Below the pieces are notes generated by a model. The model was given only the letters and a program-made list of their open reading frames with translations. It made no database searches and was not told the origin of the DNA. Of a DNA stretch of 64,000 nucleotides, positions 24,274 through 36,985 are shown one piece after another; position 1 is the first letter of the stretch, and the number at the start of each line of letters is the position of its first letter. The stretch comes from Rhytidiadelphus loreus (taxonomy: Eukaryota > Streptophyta > Bryopsida > Hypnales > Hylocomiaceae), in contig OX344761.1 in NCBI GenBank assembly GCA_947034895.1, positions 36,034,863 through 36,098,862 of the forward strand, read 5' to 3'. The position numbers and the translations under genes were made by a program.

Positions 24274-26472
24274 ATGGCGCCACCGGCAATGATGTCCACC
24301 ATGGAGGATAACGCGGCTCTGTACACCATGAAGAGCCCGAAGATTTCTGGTCACGCCTGGAACTGCAACGCATCCCCGCCATCTGCTGCACCGTCGACGA
24401 CGGATCCGCTCAACTGGGCCAAGACGGCGGCCAAATTGCAAGGCAACCATCTGGACGAGATCAAGCGCATGGTGGCCACCTACTTCGATTCCGCGGAAGT
24501 GGCCATCGAGGGCGTGAACCTGAGCGTGGGTCAAGTGACGGCCGTGGCGCGCAGGCCCGCGGTGCAGGTCGTGCTGGACGCGGCCAACGCCAAGGCCCGC
24601 GTGGACGAATCGTCCAACTGGGTGCTCAACAAAATCATGAACGGCGGGGACATCTACGGCGTCACCACGGGATTCGGCGCCACTTCGCACCGTCGCACGC
24701 AGCAAGGCGTGGAGCTCCAGCGCGAGCTCATCCGCTTCTTGAACGCGGGCGTGCTGGTGAAGGGACACTCCTTGCCTGCGGAGACCACCCGGGCCGCCAT
24801 GCTGGTGCGCACCAACACCTTGATGCAGGGCTACTCCGGCATCCGCTGGGAGATTCTGGAAGCCATGGAGAAGCTGTTGAACGCGCACGTCACCCCCAAG
24901 CTGCCGCTGCGAGGCACCGTGACGGCGTCGGGAGACTTGGTGCCCTTGTCCTACATTGCGGGCCTGCTCACGGCCAGGCCGAATTCCAGGGCGGTCACCG
25001 AGGACGGTCGCGAGGTGTCGGCGTTGGAAGGGCTGCGGATGGCGGGAGTGGAGAAGGCGTTCGAGCTGCAGCCCAAGGAGGGCCTGGCGCTCGTGAATGG
25101 CACGGCCGTGGGGTCGGCGTTGGCGTCCACGGTGTGCTTCGACGCCAATCTCTTGGCGCTCCTGGCCGAGGTTCTCTCCGCGCTCTTCTGCGAGGTGATG
25201 CAAGGAAAGCCGGAGTTTGCTGACCCCTTGACGCACAAGCTGAAGCATCACCCGGGACAGATGGAAGCCGCCGCCGTGATGGAGTGGTTGCTGGAGGGCA
25301 GCGACTTCATGAAAGCCGCGGCCAAGATCAACGAGACGGACCCCCTCAAGAAGCCGAAGCAGGATCGGTACGCGCTCCGGACGTCCCCGCAGTGGCTGGG
25401 CCCCCAGATCGAGGTCATTCGCAGCGCCACGCACGCCATCGAGCGCGAGATCAACTCCGTGAACGACAACCCCATCATCGACGCCGCGCGAGGCATCGCC
25501 CTGCACGGGGGCAACTTCCAAGGCACCCCGATCGGAGTGTCCATGGACAACATGCGCCTGGCCGTGGCCGCCATCGGCAAGCTCATGTTCGCGCAATTCT
25601 CCGAGCTCGTGAACGACTACTACAACAACGGCTTGCCGTCCAATCTGAGCGGAGGACCCAACCCGAGCCTGGACTACGGCATGAAGGGCGCCGAGATCGC
25701 CATGGCCTCGTACCTCTCCGAACTCAATTACCTGGCCAACCCCGTCACCACCCACGTCCAGAGCGCGGAGCAGCACAACCAGGACGTGAATTCGCTCGGC
25801 TTGGTGTCCGCGCGCAAAACAGAGGAAGCCGTGGAAATTCTGAAGCTGATGAGCTCCACGTTCTTAGTGGGGCTCTGCCAAGCCATCGACCTGCGCCATG
25901 TGGAGGAGACCATGCAATCCGCAGTGAAGCAAGTGGTGTCCCAAGTGGCCAAGAAGACGCTCTTCATGAGCAAAGATGGCACCCTCCTTCCGTCGCGGTT
26001 CTGCGAGAAGGACCTCCTGCTGGTGGTGGAGCGCCAGCCCGTGTTCAGCTACATCGACGATGCGTCCTCGGACACCTACCCGTTGATGGAGAAGCTGCGA
26101 GCGGTGCTGGTCGGACACGCTCTCAAGCTCCACAAGGAAGCCTCCACCGCCGTGTTCCAGCAGATCCCCATCTTCGAAGCGGAGGTGCAAGAGAGGCTGC
26201 GAGCGGTGGTCCCCTTGGTTCGGGAAGCTTATGACAACAAGGGGCTGTCCGCGGTGGCCAACAGGATTGAGTCGTGCAGGACGTATCCGCTGTACCAATT
26301 CGTGAGAGCGGAGCTGGGCACGCAGTTGTTGTCCGGATTGAGGACGGTTTCGCCCGGGACGGAGATTGAGAAGGTGTTCCAGGCCATGTCGGAGGGGAAG
26401 CTCATTCAGCCCCTTCTGCGGTGCGTGGACGGCTGGAATGGAGCTCCCGGCTCATTCCCCCAACAGCAATGA
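24274..26472 (+). CDS. PAL: Phenylalanine ammonia-lyase, copy 1
   Basis: PAL removes ammonia from L-phenylalanine to give trans-cinnamate, the first step of the phenylpropanoid pathway, in the cytosol as a tetramer. The 732-residue protein has normal plant length. The Ala218-Ser219-Gly220 triad in [17 protein letters not shown] forms the MIO prosthetic group. Other expected active-site residues are present: Y128 (IYGVTTGFG), N275 (NGTAVGS), Q363, Y366 and R369 ([11 protein letters not shown]), F415 (GGNFQGTP), E499 and Q503 ([13 protein letters not shown]). F155 in IRFLNAG is the residue typical of phenylalanine-selective enzymes; tyrosine-accepting ones have His. There is no intron, unlike flowering-plant PAL genes. 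The coding region is far richer in GC than its flanks. The start at 24274 follows an ATTC-repeat leader; a second in-frame Met is six codons on. The C-terminus (GSFPQQQ) differs from the usual short tail. All residues needed for activity appear intact. Confidence 0.97.
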   Translation: MAPPAMMSTMEDNAALYTMKSPKISGHAWNCNASPPSAAPSTTDPLNWAKTAAKLQGNHLDEIKRMVATYFDSAEVAIEGVNLSVGQVTAVARRPAVQVVLDAANAKARVDESSNWVLNKIMNGGDIYGVTTGFGATSHRRTQQGVELQRELIRFLNAGVLVKGHSLPAETTRAAMLVRTNTLMQGYSGIRWEILEAMEKLLNAHVTPKLPLRGTVTASGDLVPLSYIAGLLTARPNSRAVTEDGREVSALEGLRMAGVEKAFELQPKEGLALVNGTAVGSALASTVCFDANLLALLAEVLSALFCEVMQGKPEFADPLTHKLKHHPGQMEAAAVMEWLLEGSDFMKAAAKINETDPLKKPKQDRYALRTSPQWLGPQIEVIRSATHAIEREINSVNDNPIIDAARGIALHGGNFQGTPIGVSMDNMRLAVAAIGKLMFAQFSELVNDYYNNGLPSNLSGGPNPSLDYGMKGAEIAMASYLSELNYLANPVTTHVQSAEQHNQDVNSLGLVSARKTEEAVEILKLMSSTFLVGLCQAIDLRHVEETMQSAVKQVVSQVAKKTLFMSKDGTLLPSRFCEKDLLLVVERQPVFSYIDDASSDTYPLMEKLRAVLVGHALKLHKEASTAVFQQIPIFEAEVQERLRAVVPLVREAYDNKGLSAVANRIESCRTYPLYQFVRAELGTQLLSGLRTVSPGTEIEKVFQAMSEGKLIQPLLRCVDGWNGAPGSFPQQQ

Positions 26473-28313
26473 GCGAACGATTCGCGACTATCGTTGGACC
26501 TTGACATTCGACCTGTGTGCGGAGTTGGAATCTTCCGCCATAGCCGTTGAGATTAGTTAGCCAATTTTGTAGGTATGTATAAACATTGTCCACGGCCTTG
26601 AAGCCCAGTTCAACATGTCATTGAGCTTGGAGACCGAAGGTCGAGACGATCTGAAGATTCTATGTATGATACAATCCGTTTCGAGACGAGCTCGATCGGG
26701 TTCATAACATTCTTTGAACACAACAGTTGTTCACATTTTTTCCCAACAAAAGTCACGTGTGCACACTCATCTGGTATGTTTGTTCGTGGAGATATTGATG
26801 ATGCTTTCGTGCGTTGATAGTATGTTTGATTTCATGTGTCCCAAATCTGCGCGACTCAATCCAATAAATACGGCCGGCGTACTCTGGAATCAATTCTGGA
26901 AACAAATATGTGCAGCCGGTGTACCCAGATGAATATTCCTTAATCGATCCAACAGAGTGAGTTGTTGCTGCGTTTCTGAAGTTTTAACCCAAAGTGCTCG
27001 GCATGCAATAGTCTCAAGTAGGTAGATATCTTACACAACTCCATTCCAAGTGTCGGTCCAGGCTCCATGGAATCCGGCAGACCTCCACTTGAGAGCAGCC
27101 CATTCGTAGGCGCTAGTCAGTCAGAACATGAGAACGACAATAATTAGTTCGGGAGTGGAGGGCTGTGCGGCAGGGCCTGCGTGTCCTCCAAGAAAATTAT
27201 CGAAAGAAGTCGATCAAAGGTCCTGCTATGCGATACGTTCAAGTTCCAAAAATGTGCTCCATCCAAAACTGCCTGGAAAGTACTAGAGATTCGAAAATGC
27301 AGGCTGCATTCGACCGTGAGCAGTGAACGCTCATACGGCTAATTCGAAACGGAAGTAGCAAACGCAGATCTAGTGATCATTGGAATGTATGAGTTCCTCC
27401 AGTTGCAGCTACGGATTGCATTTCGAAATCCCATTGCACAGCAGCAGTGTGACTTGAGTTACAAACTTGGTCTCTACTCCTTTGTCCCAGACAAGGCAAT
27501 GTTGCCAAAGGTTGATATGTCACTCGACCTCCAAGACTTCCACCAATACGTTTGCACGCAACATATGCCGGAATTTCAGTATTACATGACACAAGAACAA
27601 TTGAGACTGTGCTCAGGATCAGGAGGCTGCTTGCCAAGTGACAGTTTCTGAGGTAAGCGGCACGGCATGCATACTTCCAGTGCCTTCACAGGTGGAAATT
27701 GGCAACGGAAGAAGGGAACGCACCACAGAATACTGGATGGTGATGAACTCCCTTCGCCATTCTCAATCTTCATTGGAGCACAGGACGGAGCGCTAACACT
27801 CCCAATCCGTGAGCTGAAAATCGAAAATCTACGCAAAAAGCTCATTTGCTGTATGTAGTTCACGTCGAAAATCTCATTTGTTTTGCTCACTTGTCTGTAG
27901 CTCACGTCGAAAATCTAATGGCCGATCCGCAGTTGTCGGATGATTCGGCAGCATTCTTCGGCAACCCTAAATTCGGTACTCTTATCCTCGACCTCGCAAG
28001 AAAGAAGCTACAGCTCCTCATTACGATGGCGCCGAGAGAACCTTCGGCTGGCTGGAGATCGAGGAATATTCGCAACATCTGCCGACAATGCCGTCCTGGG
28101 AAATCGGTCGCTAGTAATACTCTGTTATTCGATTCATGAACAGGCAGACCCGCTTGACCCGCTTGTTGACTTAATGCGACTGTTTATTCGCAACTCGTTC
28201 TCACCCGTTTCTCGTTCTTACAGTTCTTACCGCCTGCCGCAACCTATGACCTCGGCACGTTGCGAATCTCGAGGAATCATTCCGTCGATGGAAAAGGGTA
28301 TTTGCGGAGAGCA
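26473..28313. other. PAL copy 1 3' flank and mixed-composition spacer
   Basis: A candidate polyadenylation signal AATAAA lies at 26863-26868. From about 27.0 kb the composition is less AT-rich than the DNA further right, and several 60-130-codon frames occur on both strands (for example 27373-27651 and 27940-28332, both +). None has a recognisable domain. A 20-base direct repeat (GTAGYTCACGTCGAAAATCT) lies near 27846 and 27896. A non-coding transcript or undetected spliced gene cannot be excluded. Confidence 0.4.
28292..28295 (-). terminator. Pol III T-run terminator of tRNA-Cys copy 1
   Basis: Four T on the minus strand about 20 bases past the tRNA 3' end, the minimal stop signal for RNA polymerase III. 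Confidence 0.6.
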
Positions 28314-28385
28314 AGGAGGCAATCGGGGTTGAACCGATGACCTATCGGACTGCAGCCGATTGCTCTGCCACTGAGCTATACCTCC
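28314..28385 (-). tRNA. tRNA-Cys(GCA), copy 1
   Basis: Read on the minus strand, 71 bases plus a U discriminator fold into a full cloverleaf. There is a 7-bp acceptor stem with one G-U pair, a D arm GCTC/GAGC, an anticodon stem ATCGG/CCGAT with loop CTGCAGT (anticodon GCA), a five-base variable loop and a T arm ATCGG/CCGAT with loop TTCAACC. U73 and GCA are identity elements for cysteine. The A box (TAGCTCAGTGG) and B box (GGTTCAACC) are present, and a TTTT Pol III terminator follows about 20 bases downstream (28292-28295). The nuclear-type A and B boxes argue against a plastid origin. Confidence 0.93.
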
Positions 28386-31300
28386 ATCGCCTCTCGAGGA
28401 ATACGCGGCGACAGGAGGATCGCGACATCCGGACGCAGACGAGGGGGTAGTCGTAGCACGCGTATTTATGTGATTTCGATTGATTGGTATTCAAGCTCAT
28501 TCCTTTCGAAACCCATCCGGGCGTCGGCGTTGTTAGCGGATACGCGAGACGGGAAGTCCATCCCGAATCCTTCAGGTTTATTAGGCTACCAAATTGGAAC
28601 CCGAAGAATTTGCACATAGTTCATCGAATTTGTGTCGGAGGGACGCATTACTTATCTCCACTGCCTAGCCAGAGGGACGAAGGCCATGTCCAAATCACGT
28701 ACCCACAGATGTCTCGGAGGCCGCAGATGCTGCTTCGACTGGAGAAAGCTCGGCGACATTAGTACTGCATCGCGTTCTTCTTGTTACGTGTAGCATAATG
28801 ACCATTACAGCAGAAGTAAAACAGAACAGAAACGACCGCAAAAGAGGAAGGCCTCAATGCAGGAGCAGCCACAAAGCAAGGTAACATGCAGCAGGGACAA
28901 TGCATATATAAGCACCTTGCAAGGAGAACGGTCGCATCGGCAATCTGCAAGGAGGAGGTCACAACTAACTGAAGGACATATATGCGAAATCAACCCCAGA
29001 ATGCGACCAAATTCTCGCAAGAGCGGAAACAGAGATCGAATACGGTCATGTAAAAAACTGCATGAACTGCCGGAGTGTGACCACAACCAGCGTCAGTGTG
29101 GCTGATCCAACCATCGCTTTGTTTGCAGAGTCAGCCCAAACCTGGTGGAGGCATGCCATAACAAGTGAAGGAACAAATGAAGGAACTTCATTAGCACCGC
29201 GTCGGTAACATTAGATCCAGATTCTCTGGTCTCTGATATGAAATTCTGATAGTTATAACCTGAACTCTGTAGCTCCTTCTTCACTAATGTCCCATAATCT
29301 GTTCGCTGATATGAAATTCTGATACAGCCTTAGTTCTATTTGATCTCCTTCACTACCAGGACACCACATCGTTTGTTTTAAGCCGGTGTCCATGACGTGC
29401 CTTCTCTAATATCACATCCAGACCTAGAAAAAGGATGTACCCAGTCTGGTATCAAACTCACTTTGCATTCACACTTGTCTCACTCATGTCAGTGTTGTTT
29501 GATGTGGTGACCGGTAGTTTGGTACAGAGTTCGGGACATTTTTGGAGCTCTCCGGTTCATTTCCTCCTTCCAAGGAATAATGGGCCGGTTTTTCTTCAAT
29601 GGTCAGCAGGTGCATGTGTTTTACCACAAAATCTATCGGTTTGTTTCCTAGGATATTTATTTTTCAACGGTCAATTTCCTCCTAACTCAAATTGACACCG
29701 GCTAAAAATCCTGTACAGTAATAACAATGTCAATTTTCAAACTGAAAATACTAATTGATATTGCATCCTTGGTTTAGGAATGGGGCCCTTCTCACATTAT
29801 GTGAGATTTTGCACCTCATTTTAGTCAAGGTCAGGATTCACACTTCAATTTGGCCAATGGATGTCAAGGTTTTGGGGTTTTGAAGCTCTAATGTGGCTTT
29901 GTTGGTCTCCACAATTTTTTATAGTCCAAATTGCCATCAAATGTCAAAAGTGCTCATGTTATGGATGTAGGTATGTAATGTGTTGAAAGCAAGTGCAACA
30001 CTTAAGGTTACAAGTCTAAGTAGTGCCCCTTTACCAAGTGAATCAAAATTGGGGTCAATTGGTGCAATCAATGATAGATGATGAAATCTACAATGAAAGC
30101 AAAAGTGGCATATTTTTGGAATGGTGAATATTTAGTTGTAATTTGTAAAAGTGAAAGCTTGTAAGCCTCTATTTTAGATTCTAGATTTTAGATGGTGTAG
30201 TAATCACATGGCACGATTCTATGAATGGGCCATGATGTATCCTCAAAGTAATCCTCTTTTACTAAAGTAACATGCAAAAAGGGTTAAGAAAGTTTCCCTC
30301 ACTATAATTGAGAATGAATCATTGAAAATAAAACATTCATTACCACATTTTTAGTAAATGAAAATGAAATATGTATGGCTTCTCATTTGTTTAGAATCCT
30401 TCTTGTGTGCTACATTGCTTTTTTTCTTTTCATTCATCTCAAGGTAGAATTTTGTCTCGAGCAACTTTCTATTTTGTCTGGACACTATCTAGAGACAAGT
30501 ATTAAACTTCTACATATCAGTTCTTTAATTTTGCATTAATTAACCATACTAGACGTTTTTATAGGAACAATTTCAAGAGCATGGTCACTATAAATACTTG
30601 TTACCCAAGTTTATTACCTTATATTGGTATGGCCAATACTAGGCTGCTAAACTACTATATGTTGTTAATATGAAGTAGATTATATAGGTAAGATTTCAAT
30701 CAAATGATCATGTCATTTAAAGTTTACTAATGTAAATCCAATTATGTACACTCATTAGGCTTACAAGGTTGTCTTTTCTAATATTTGAATATATATAGTG
30801 AAAGTTTAGGAATCCATTGTTATTCTATTATGTAAGAATATTGAGTATTGTTATATTGCTTGCTTTCATTAAACTCACTTAAAGAAAATGAATAGGAAAA
30901 AGAACGGAGGGGCCTTAGAGAGGACCACAGTTTAATTCAATGACAAAGCTTGTTAACTTATCATTGATGTTTTGCATCTTGTCATAATTCAAGGGGATAG
31001 TTAGCGTGTTGGTTATACACATTAGAGAGAATTTAGGGCCTCTATAGGGCCACAAAACTCTAGATTTACACCCTAAAAGTCCAACTATAAAAAATTGAGA
31101 AAAAAATGATTTTTTACTTTGACTATTAGTTTAGCTCTAATGGCCTTGTAGAGGCCCCATATTTTTCTAATGGATTTCCTACATTATCTTACTAGTTGTG
31201 CCAAGCTACAAGCTAACAAGTTATCCATGTTGCTCAAAAAGTCAACATGGCTCAAATCCAATCTAGACAAGGCAGTAGAAACTTAATCAGTCAACCCAAA

Positions 31301-31409
31301 TCTATGACTTGGTATCTGGTTTTGCTTTCGCAAGGCTTTTATCACTTCGTTGAAAGTAAAGTAGTCTAGAGTTGCCTCTAGATTTTAGAAACTTGACTTT
31401 AGTTAGTCA
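28386..31409. other. Intergenic DNA, no gene supported
   Basis: To about 29.4 kb the sequence is of mixed composition with only short frames. A 17-base direct repeat GATATGAAATTCTGATA lies near 29236 and 29309. From 29.7 kb it becomes strongly AT-rich. No supported gene or RNA. Confidence 0.45.
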
Positions 31410-31417
31410 TAGATACC

Positions 31418-32863
31418 CAGGGTTGTCATAACGGGCAGGTTAGGGGCATTGGACAAGACGGACAGATAGGCAAACCAAACCGGATGGATGGACGATCCAG
31501 ACAACTTTCATTTTGTAAGCCGTGGAATTTTTCAAAATGACACGTCATTTCGTGATGTGTCATAATGCTGGAATCAAGGCGTGGATGTTGAGGTTGGGCG
31601 GAAACACTAGTGTATGGGCGCGGATGTCACCTTCATGGCGCGGACGCGGACCGTAAGGGCACGGATGCAAGGAGTGACAATTCCTCTAGAATGAAGAACT
31701 TCAGGGCATGCACTTGAATCAGAGATTTTAGGGCGCGGACAAAAGGTTAGGGTGCGGACAGAAAGTCAGGACCTAGACGTCAAGGCGTGAACAAAAAGTC
31801 AAGGCACGAACAAAAAGTTAGGGCATAGATGTCAGGATGCAGATAGAAAGTTAGGGCACAGATAGAAGGTTACAACCAAGTAGGCAGGCTTTTCAAATTC
31901 CCTTGGGCATGGGATTCCTCCTTTCTATGAAGAGGGGGAAACCATCAATTGCAAATAGCTTTTATTTTCAATTCGGAGAATTTTTTTAAGTATATAAAAG
32001 TCACATGCCTACATTAAGAGTTCTATTGACTAGGATTTGCAAGTGACTTTATAGAACAAAATTTTCCCTTTTTTGTGGCGGAACTTCTCATTCTTTACCT
32101 CCTCAAACACTTGAGATCTAGTTCAAACCACAAAAAAAACTAAAACTTAGGAAGTTCATTCCTTAAAACATATTGAATGATAGAAACTTAGAGCACAAAA
32201 TTCTTTGATGTTCATATTTTTTCTCCACCGGAGCAAATAGTTATTTTTTGTGAAGGCTTTGTTTGTATAATTTTGTTTTTCTTGGATTTAGTTCAAGGGT
32301 GAATTTTGGGGGATAATTGCTAGAGGGCAATGTTCTTTAATTCAACCTTCAGGTTACATTCTTTTGGATGTACGTGTAAAGTATATTTTTATAGATTTGA
32401 GTTGAACAACAATTGGCGGTCCTGAATTAGGTCGTTAGAGCGCAGACAAGAGGAGTGACAATTCATACAGGATCAAAAACTTGTGGGCAAGCACCTGAAT
32501 CAGGGACGTAAGGGCATGGACAGAAAATCAAGGCAGGGACAAAAAATTGGTAGGCTCTAATAGAATTGTGTTAGGATGCAACTATAGTGTTATTTTCGAA
32601 AATATAATAATTATAGTCCACATTCAACAGAAAAATTTCACCTATTCAAAAATGCAGTTCTATCTCCACAATCTGCTGGGATGACGTCAGCGCCCTACCA
32701 TCTGTCCACGCCCCACTAGGATGATGTTTGTGCCCAACCTCCTGCCTACTCCACGTTGCCTATTTTTTCTTTATCAAAAAATCAACTATCTGTTAATTGC
32801 ATCGGATGGCTGGGATTTCTATCGGATAGGTGAACTGGATGTCTGTGGACTATAACAACCTTG
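31418..32863. mobile_element. Non-autonomous hAT transposon, copy 1
   Basis: A perfect 8-bp target duplication TAGATACC (31410-31417 and 32864-32871) flanks inverted ends CAGGGTTGTCATAAC and, inward from the right, CAAGGTTGTTATAGT. An 8-bp duplication with CAGGG-type ends is diagnostic of the hAT superfamily. The 1,446-bp interior has no transposase. It holds a degenerate minisatellite of ~18-20-bp units (AGGGCGCGGACAAAAGGTT-like, about 31640-31870), and a related block recurs at 32437-32550. The ends differ from those of the large hAT element at 39460, so that element is not its obvious partner. Confidence 0.85.
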
Positions 32864-32871
32864 TAGATACC

Positions 32872-35800
32872 AAAGTATAGAAGATTTGGAGTTGAAATTT
32901 GAGCTTGATTTATACAAGGAGGTTGGATTTTCAAAAAGTTATATTACAAAGCATTTGGAGTTTTTATAAGACAAAATGGTCCTTGGAAGTAAAGGGATGT
33001 CAAGGTGTTGCTTAATTTAAGAGAAGAGATTGCAATTGGCTATGAAAGTCGGGAAGTAAGAGATTTCAAGTTGAAATTTTGATGGTTTATAAAAATTTAT
33101 GTTTTAGACTAGCTAACGCAATCATTTATGCGTTGGAAAGATTTTCAAAGGGTTAATAGAACTTTTATACATCAATACAATATCATACCTAAGATATACA
33201 TCTATTTTATAATAATATAATATCATGTACTACTTGGAAAACTCCTATATGAGTATAAATTTGTACTTTATTGATTTTAGTTTACAACTAATTATCTAAA
33301 CCCATGGTATCCAAACTTCATTATTTAATGTTCGATTTTTTCCCATGAAATTTTAAAATGCCATTTATACTCTCTAGTCTTGTTCCCTAAGATTATTAAT
33401 ATGTTTGAAGCATATGTAACTAAATTTTTATTTTCCATTTTCTTGCCAAATATGTGATATTAAATGTCAGCTGTGAGCTATTGAATACTACACCTTATGA
33501 TAGAGAAAAAAAAAATCATTATTTCATTTCATTGCCAAATAAATGGTAATTGTAAGTTGCAAGCTATTAAAAACTTGGCCTTAGGATAGGATAGAGAGAA
33601 AAAGGCTTCAATAACCTCTAAAATGCCCAAGGCCTTTTTTGAACTTCTTGAAATTTGCTCTAAATTGAACAAGAAGTCAACATTTTGATAAGTTCTATCA
33701 ACTTTTTTTGACATGTCATTGTACAAATTGAAACTATACATGTTAAACATTCATTGGGAAACAAAAATGCAACAATATCATTTATGGATTGAAAGATTAT
33801 AATGCTTGATCATAAAGGTATAAAACTGTGAAATTTTTTCAAAGTCTTCCAATTCTCTTTTCACATGCCAAATCTAAAATTGAGGTTGATTCCTAAAGGA
33901 CTATCACTATATTTTCACCAAAAACGCTCCAAAAATGCCATTTCTAGTACAAGTACCAAATTTTGAAAAAGAAACATTTTTAGACACATATAACTGTAGG
34001 ATCTTTTAGTTTGCTAACTTCAAAACACATGGAAAAAATGTCACAAATTCCCACCACATAAATTGCAAGATATGAGCTTTCAAATTTACATAAATCCTTT
34101 TCTTGGCCTTGCAAAAAACCGGGCAGCTGTACTTCACAAGGTCACATTTGTATGAAAAAATGTCCAAAATAGTGGTGCTTCTTTGGATTCATTCTTGAAG
34201 ATAAGTTAGCTACATGGTTGAAAAATTTAAGATCATTTGGAATTGTACAACATATAAGAAAAAAAAGTAAGTAGAAAGAAGTAGAAAATGATTCAAAATA
34301 TAAAATTGTTAAGAATTTAGTTATGGAACTGAAAAATACCAATCCCAATGGTTGCAATGTTTTTATATACAATCTACACCTAATGTTTTTATTTTTTTCC
34401 AAATATATTGAAAATTGAGTTAAATAGAGGACTTCAAAGTTTATTTTAGAGTAGAGAATCCATAACTACCCGCAAACTAAAACTCTTCATAACTTTTGAC
34501 TCATTGATCAAAATGGAATTTTTCAAAGCTTTCACATATATATAACTCTAGAAAACCAATTTCAAAATTTTGTTTTTCAAAAAAGTGATTTTTTCTTATC
34601 TTCCCGGGTAACATATTAGGCCATAACTTTTGACTCATATTTATAAATGTCATGAAATTTAGTGCATTTGAAAGATATTTTTTGGCCCCACCTTCTATTA
34701 AAATTTTCGCCTAAAATATGAAAATCTCCAATCACACGTACCTACCCAAAATTTCTAGGTTGCCAAGAAACACATGTTGGTCCTTTAGGGGTTAAAGAGC
34801 ATAACATGCATAACCTCCATCAATTTTCAACTTTTCAAAATCTACTCTACAATCATTTTGAATAAATTTCTAATGTGATTTTTTCCCCCAATATCTACAC
34901 TTAGTACAGTTGTTTTAGGGCTTGTAGAAATGAGCCTCAAATACTCTAGATGACTACTAGAAAATAAAGATTTGGAATGGACACCCTTATGTGACAATCT
35001 TCTTGAATAGAATAATCACAATCATTCATTTTCAAAACCAATGCTAAAACTAAACTTGAGAATTAATTTTCATTTAAAAATAGTAGCTTCAAATTTTTGT
35101 CACACCAAAATTTTGTGCCTCAAGCATTCAAGGGTTAATTTTCATTATCAAAAAATGATTGTAAGTTGTGAGCTAGTGAATATCCTTAGGATAGAGAGAA
35201 ATGACTTTTGATAAGAAAATTTGACCTAAAAGACCATAATTAGCAATTTTATAATGTCCTCAAAGTTACTACTCAAGTTAATTGAATTAGTGCACCCCAT
35301 ATTGTTTTAGGAATGATGCAAATTTTCAAAAGGTTCTTACATCTTATTCTTATGGAAGTTTATACTATTTTAGATAAAATTAATATAATGTGGTCTATAC
35401 TATTTTTAAACTATTACAATTATTGTCATGGTCATCTAAATGTTCATACTAATTATACGACATTTATTCAAAATTCATTCAATTTGAGTGAAGGGGTCTC
35501 ACCTTATTTAAAGTCTCACACTACCGTAATTGATGAAATTTCAGTACAATAGTAATAGATGATTTATGTGTGAATAAACATGCATGGATGATTCTATCTA
35601 TTTTTTCCTCACATGGATGCATTCTAGTGCATGTGTTGTTTCTCTAAGTTTAATTACCAACAAGGAAACCCAAAGAATTGGCTAGCAATGTTCACAAAAG
35701 TAGCTAAAACTTGTGCCATTACTAACAAAAAAATTGTTGAGCTAAAAGTACATTGTAGAAAATCCTTGGGAAAACAAGATTTGAGCAATTTGGTCAACTT

Positions 35801-36405
35801 GACAAACATAAGCTTTCAAAATGTGCTATCATTAGTTTTGTGGGTTGCATTTATCTCCTTGGGATGAAAGTGCCTATCACATCTAAGCGCCCTAGGCCAT
35901 CAATGGGTCGCTAATACGATTGTATTTGGGCCGTCCGATGTGTGATTACAGTTGAGCTTCCACTTCGTCTCTCCTAGTTTAGCATTCTTTAATTTCTCCA
36001 CTTGTAGCGTTGTTAACAACCTGTTAATCTTTGTTCGTGCACGCATTTAGTTTTGCTTTGACTCTTGTGCGCTTGTAGTGGCATTGCATTGGTTTGGCCA
36101 TTTGTGATTGATTGATGACTTCTTACAGCAGTGGCAACATTTTTGATGGAGGCTTTCATTTTCAATGCTTTGAATGCATTGAATGATTACCAATTTGTTA
36201 TTCCGAATTTGAGAATTTCATTCCCTCGTGACATCATCTTCTTGTTCTTCAAATTTGTGAGCGACCCTAGTACCCTACTTCTCTGTTGTTGTGAAGTCTT
36301 TGAGATTTCTTGTTTTGCATTCACTGTAATAAAGGGGTACAATTCAATAAGGGATGGTGGGCATTTTCAAAATGGGGCAACAAACATTGTGTGTGTTCAT
36401 CATGA
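32872..36405. other. AT-rich spacer with dispersed short repeats
   Basis: No gene is supported. A motif like GTAAGTTGYRAGCTATTGAA followed by CCTTAGGATAGAGAGAAA occurs near 33463, 33547 and 35159. CATAACTTTTGACTCAT occurs near 34490 and 34622. Several 70-95-codon frames at 35.3-36.4 kb have no recognisable domain. Confidence 0.45.
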
Positions 36406-36416
36406 TTTAAGGCCTT

Positions 36417-36974
36417 GAGGGGGTCATTTAGAGTGTCCATTAGAAACCACGTGTGAACAAAATTTTGGACCCCTATATACTTTTTGAATTTTAAATTTAA
36501 AAAAAAATAAAAAAATGAATAGATTTTCCTACTTTGAAAGTTTATGTTTTGAATTATTGATATTTTTACTTGTTAATAATAATTAGTTACAAATTTTTGA
36601 AGTAAAAAGATACACTGTAGAACTGAAAAATAACTTTTACACCCCTATGTTATACAAGAAAAAACTGTCTAAAAAATGAACAAAAGATTCCTAAAATAAC
36701 TCATTATTAAAAGCTCATTTTGAATTGAATATTGACTCAATGGTCATCTAAATGTGTCCTCTATAATTATTTGAGTTGAAAAACATGCCATTTTAGTTCA
36801 TTTTCAACCTCTTCTAGAAATCATTTCATATTTTATTTGAGTTGAAAATTTTGGCAATAGAAAGCTATAGTCATTATTAAACAATGTTCAAAATTTTAGG
36901 TTGAAATTTTAGTTTATTAGAAACCACTTGTTCGCACGTGGTTTGTTATAGAAGAACTAAGTGCACCCCCCGAG
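36417..36974. mobile_element. Mutator-like MITE, copy 1
   Basis: The ends form an inverted repeat of about 42 bases. Reading inward, both have GGGGGT, then TTAG, then a shared AAACCACGTG.GAACAA. The flanks carry TTTAAGGCCTT (36406-36416) and TTTAAGGCTTT (36975-36985), a 10/11 match, fitting the 9-11-bp target duplications of Mutator-like elements. At 558 bp with no frame it is a miniature, non-autonomous element. Confidence 0.68.
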
Positions 36975-36985
36975 TTTAAGGCTTT

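Noticed and set aside
24259..25776. 505-codon open frame antisense to PAL (also 46627-48144)
   Set aside because: It is a shadow of the GC-rich third codon positions of PAL, rich in Arg, Gly, His and Val, with no domain. The 316-codon sense-strand frame at 25284-26234 has the same cause.
28314..28385. Plastid or mitochondrial tRNA insertion
   Set aside because: The A and B boxes, the AGGTC variable loop and the Pol III T-run fit a nuclear cytosolic tRNA-Cys, and the surrounding sequence is not organelle-like.
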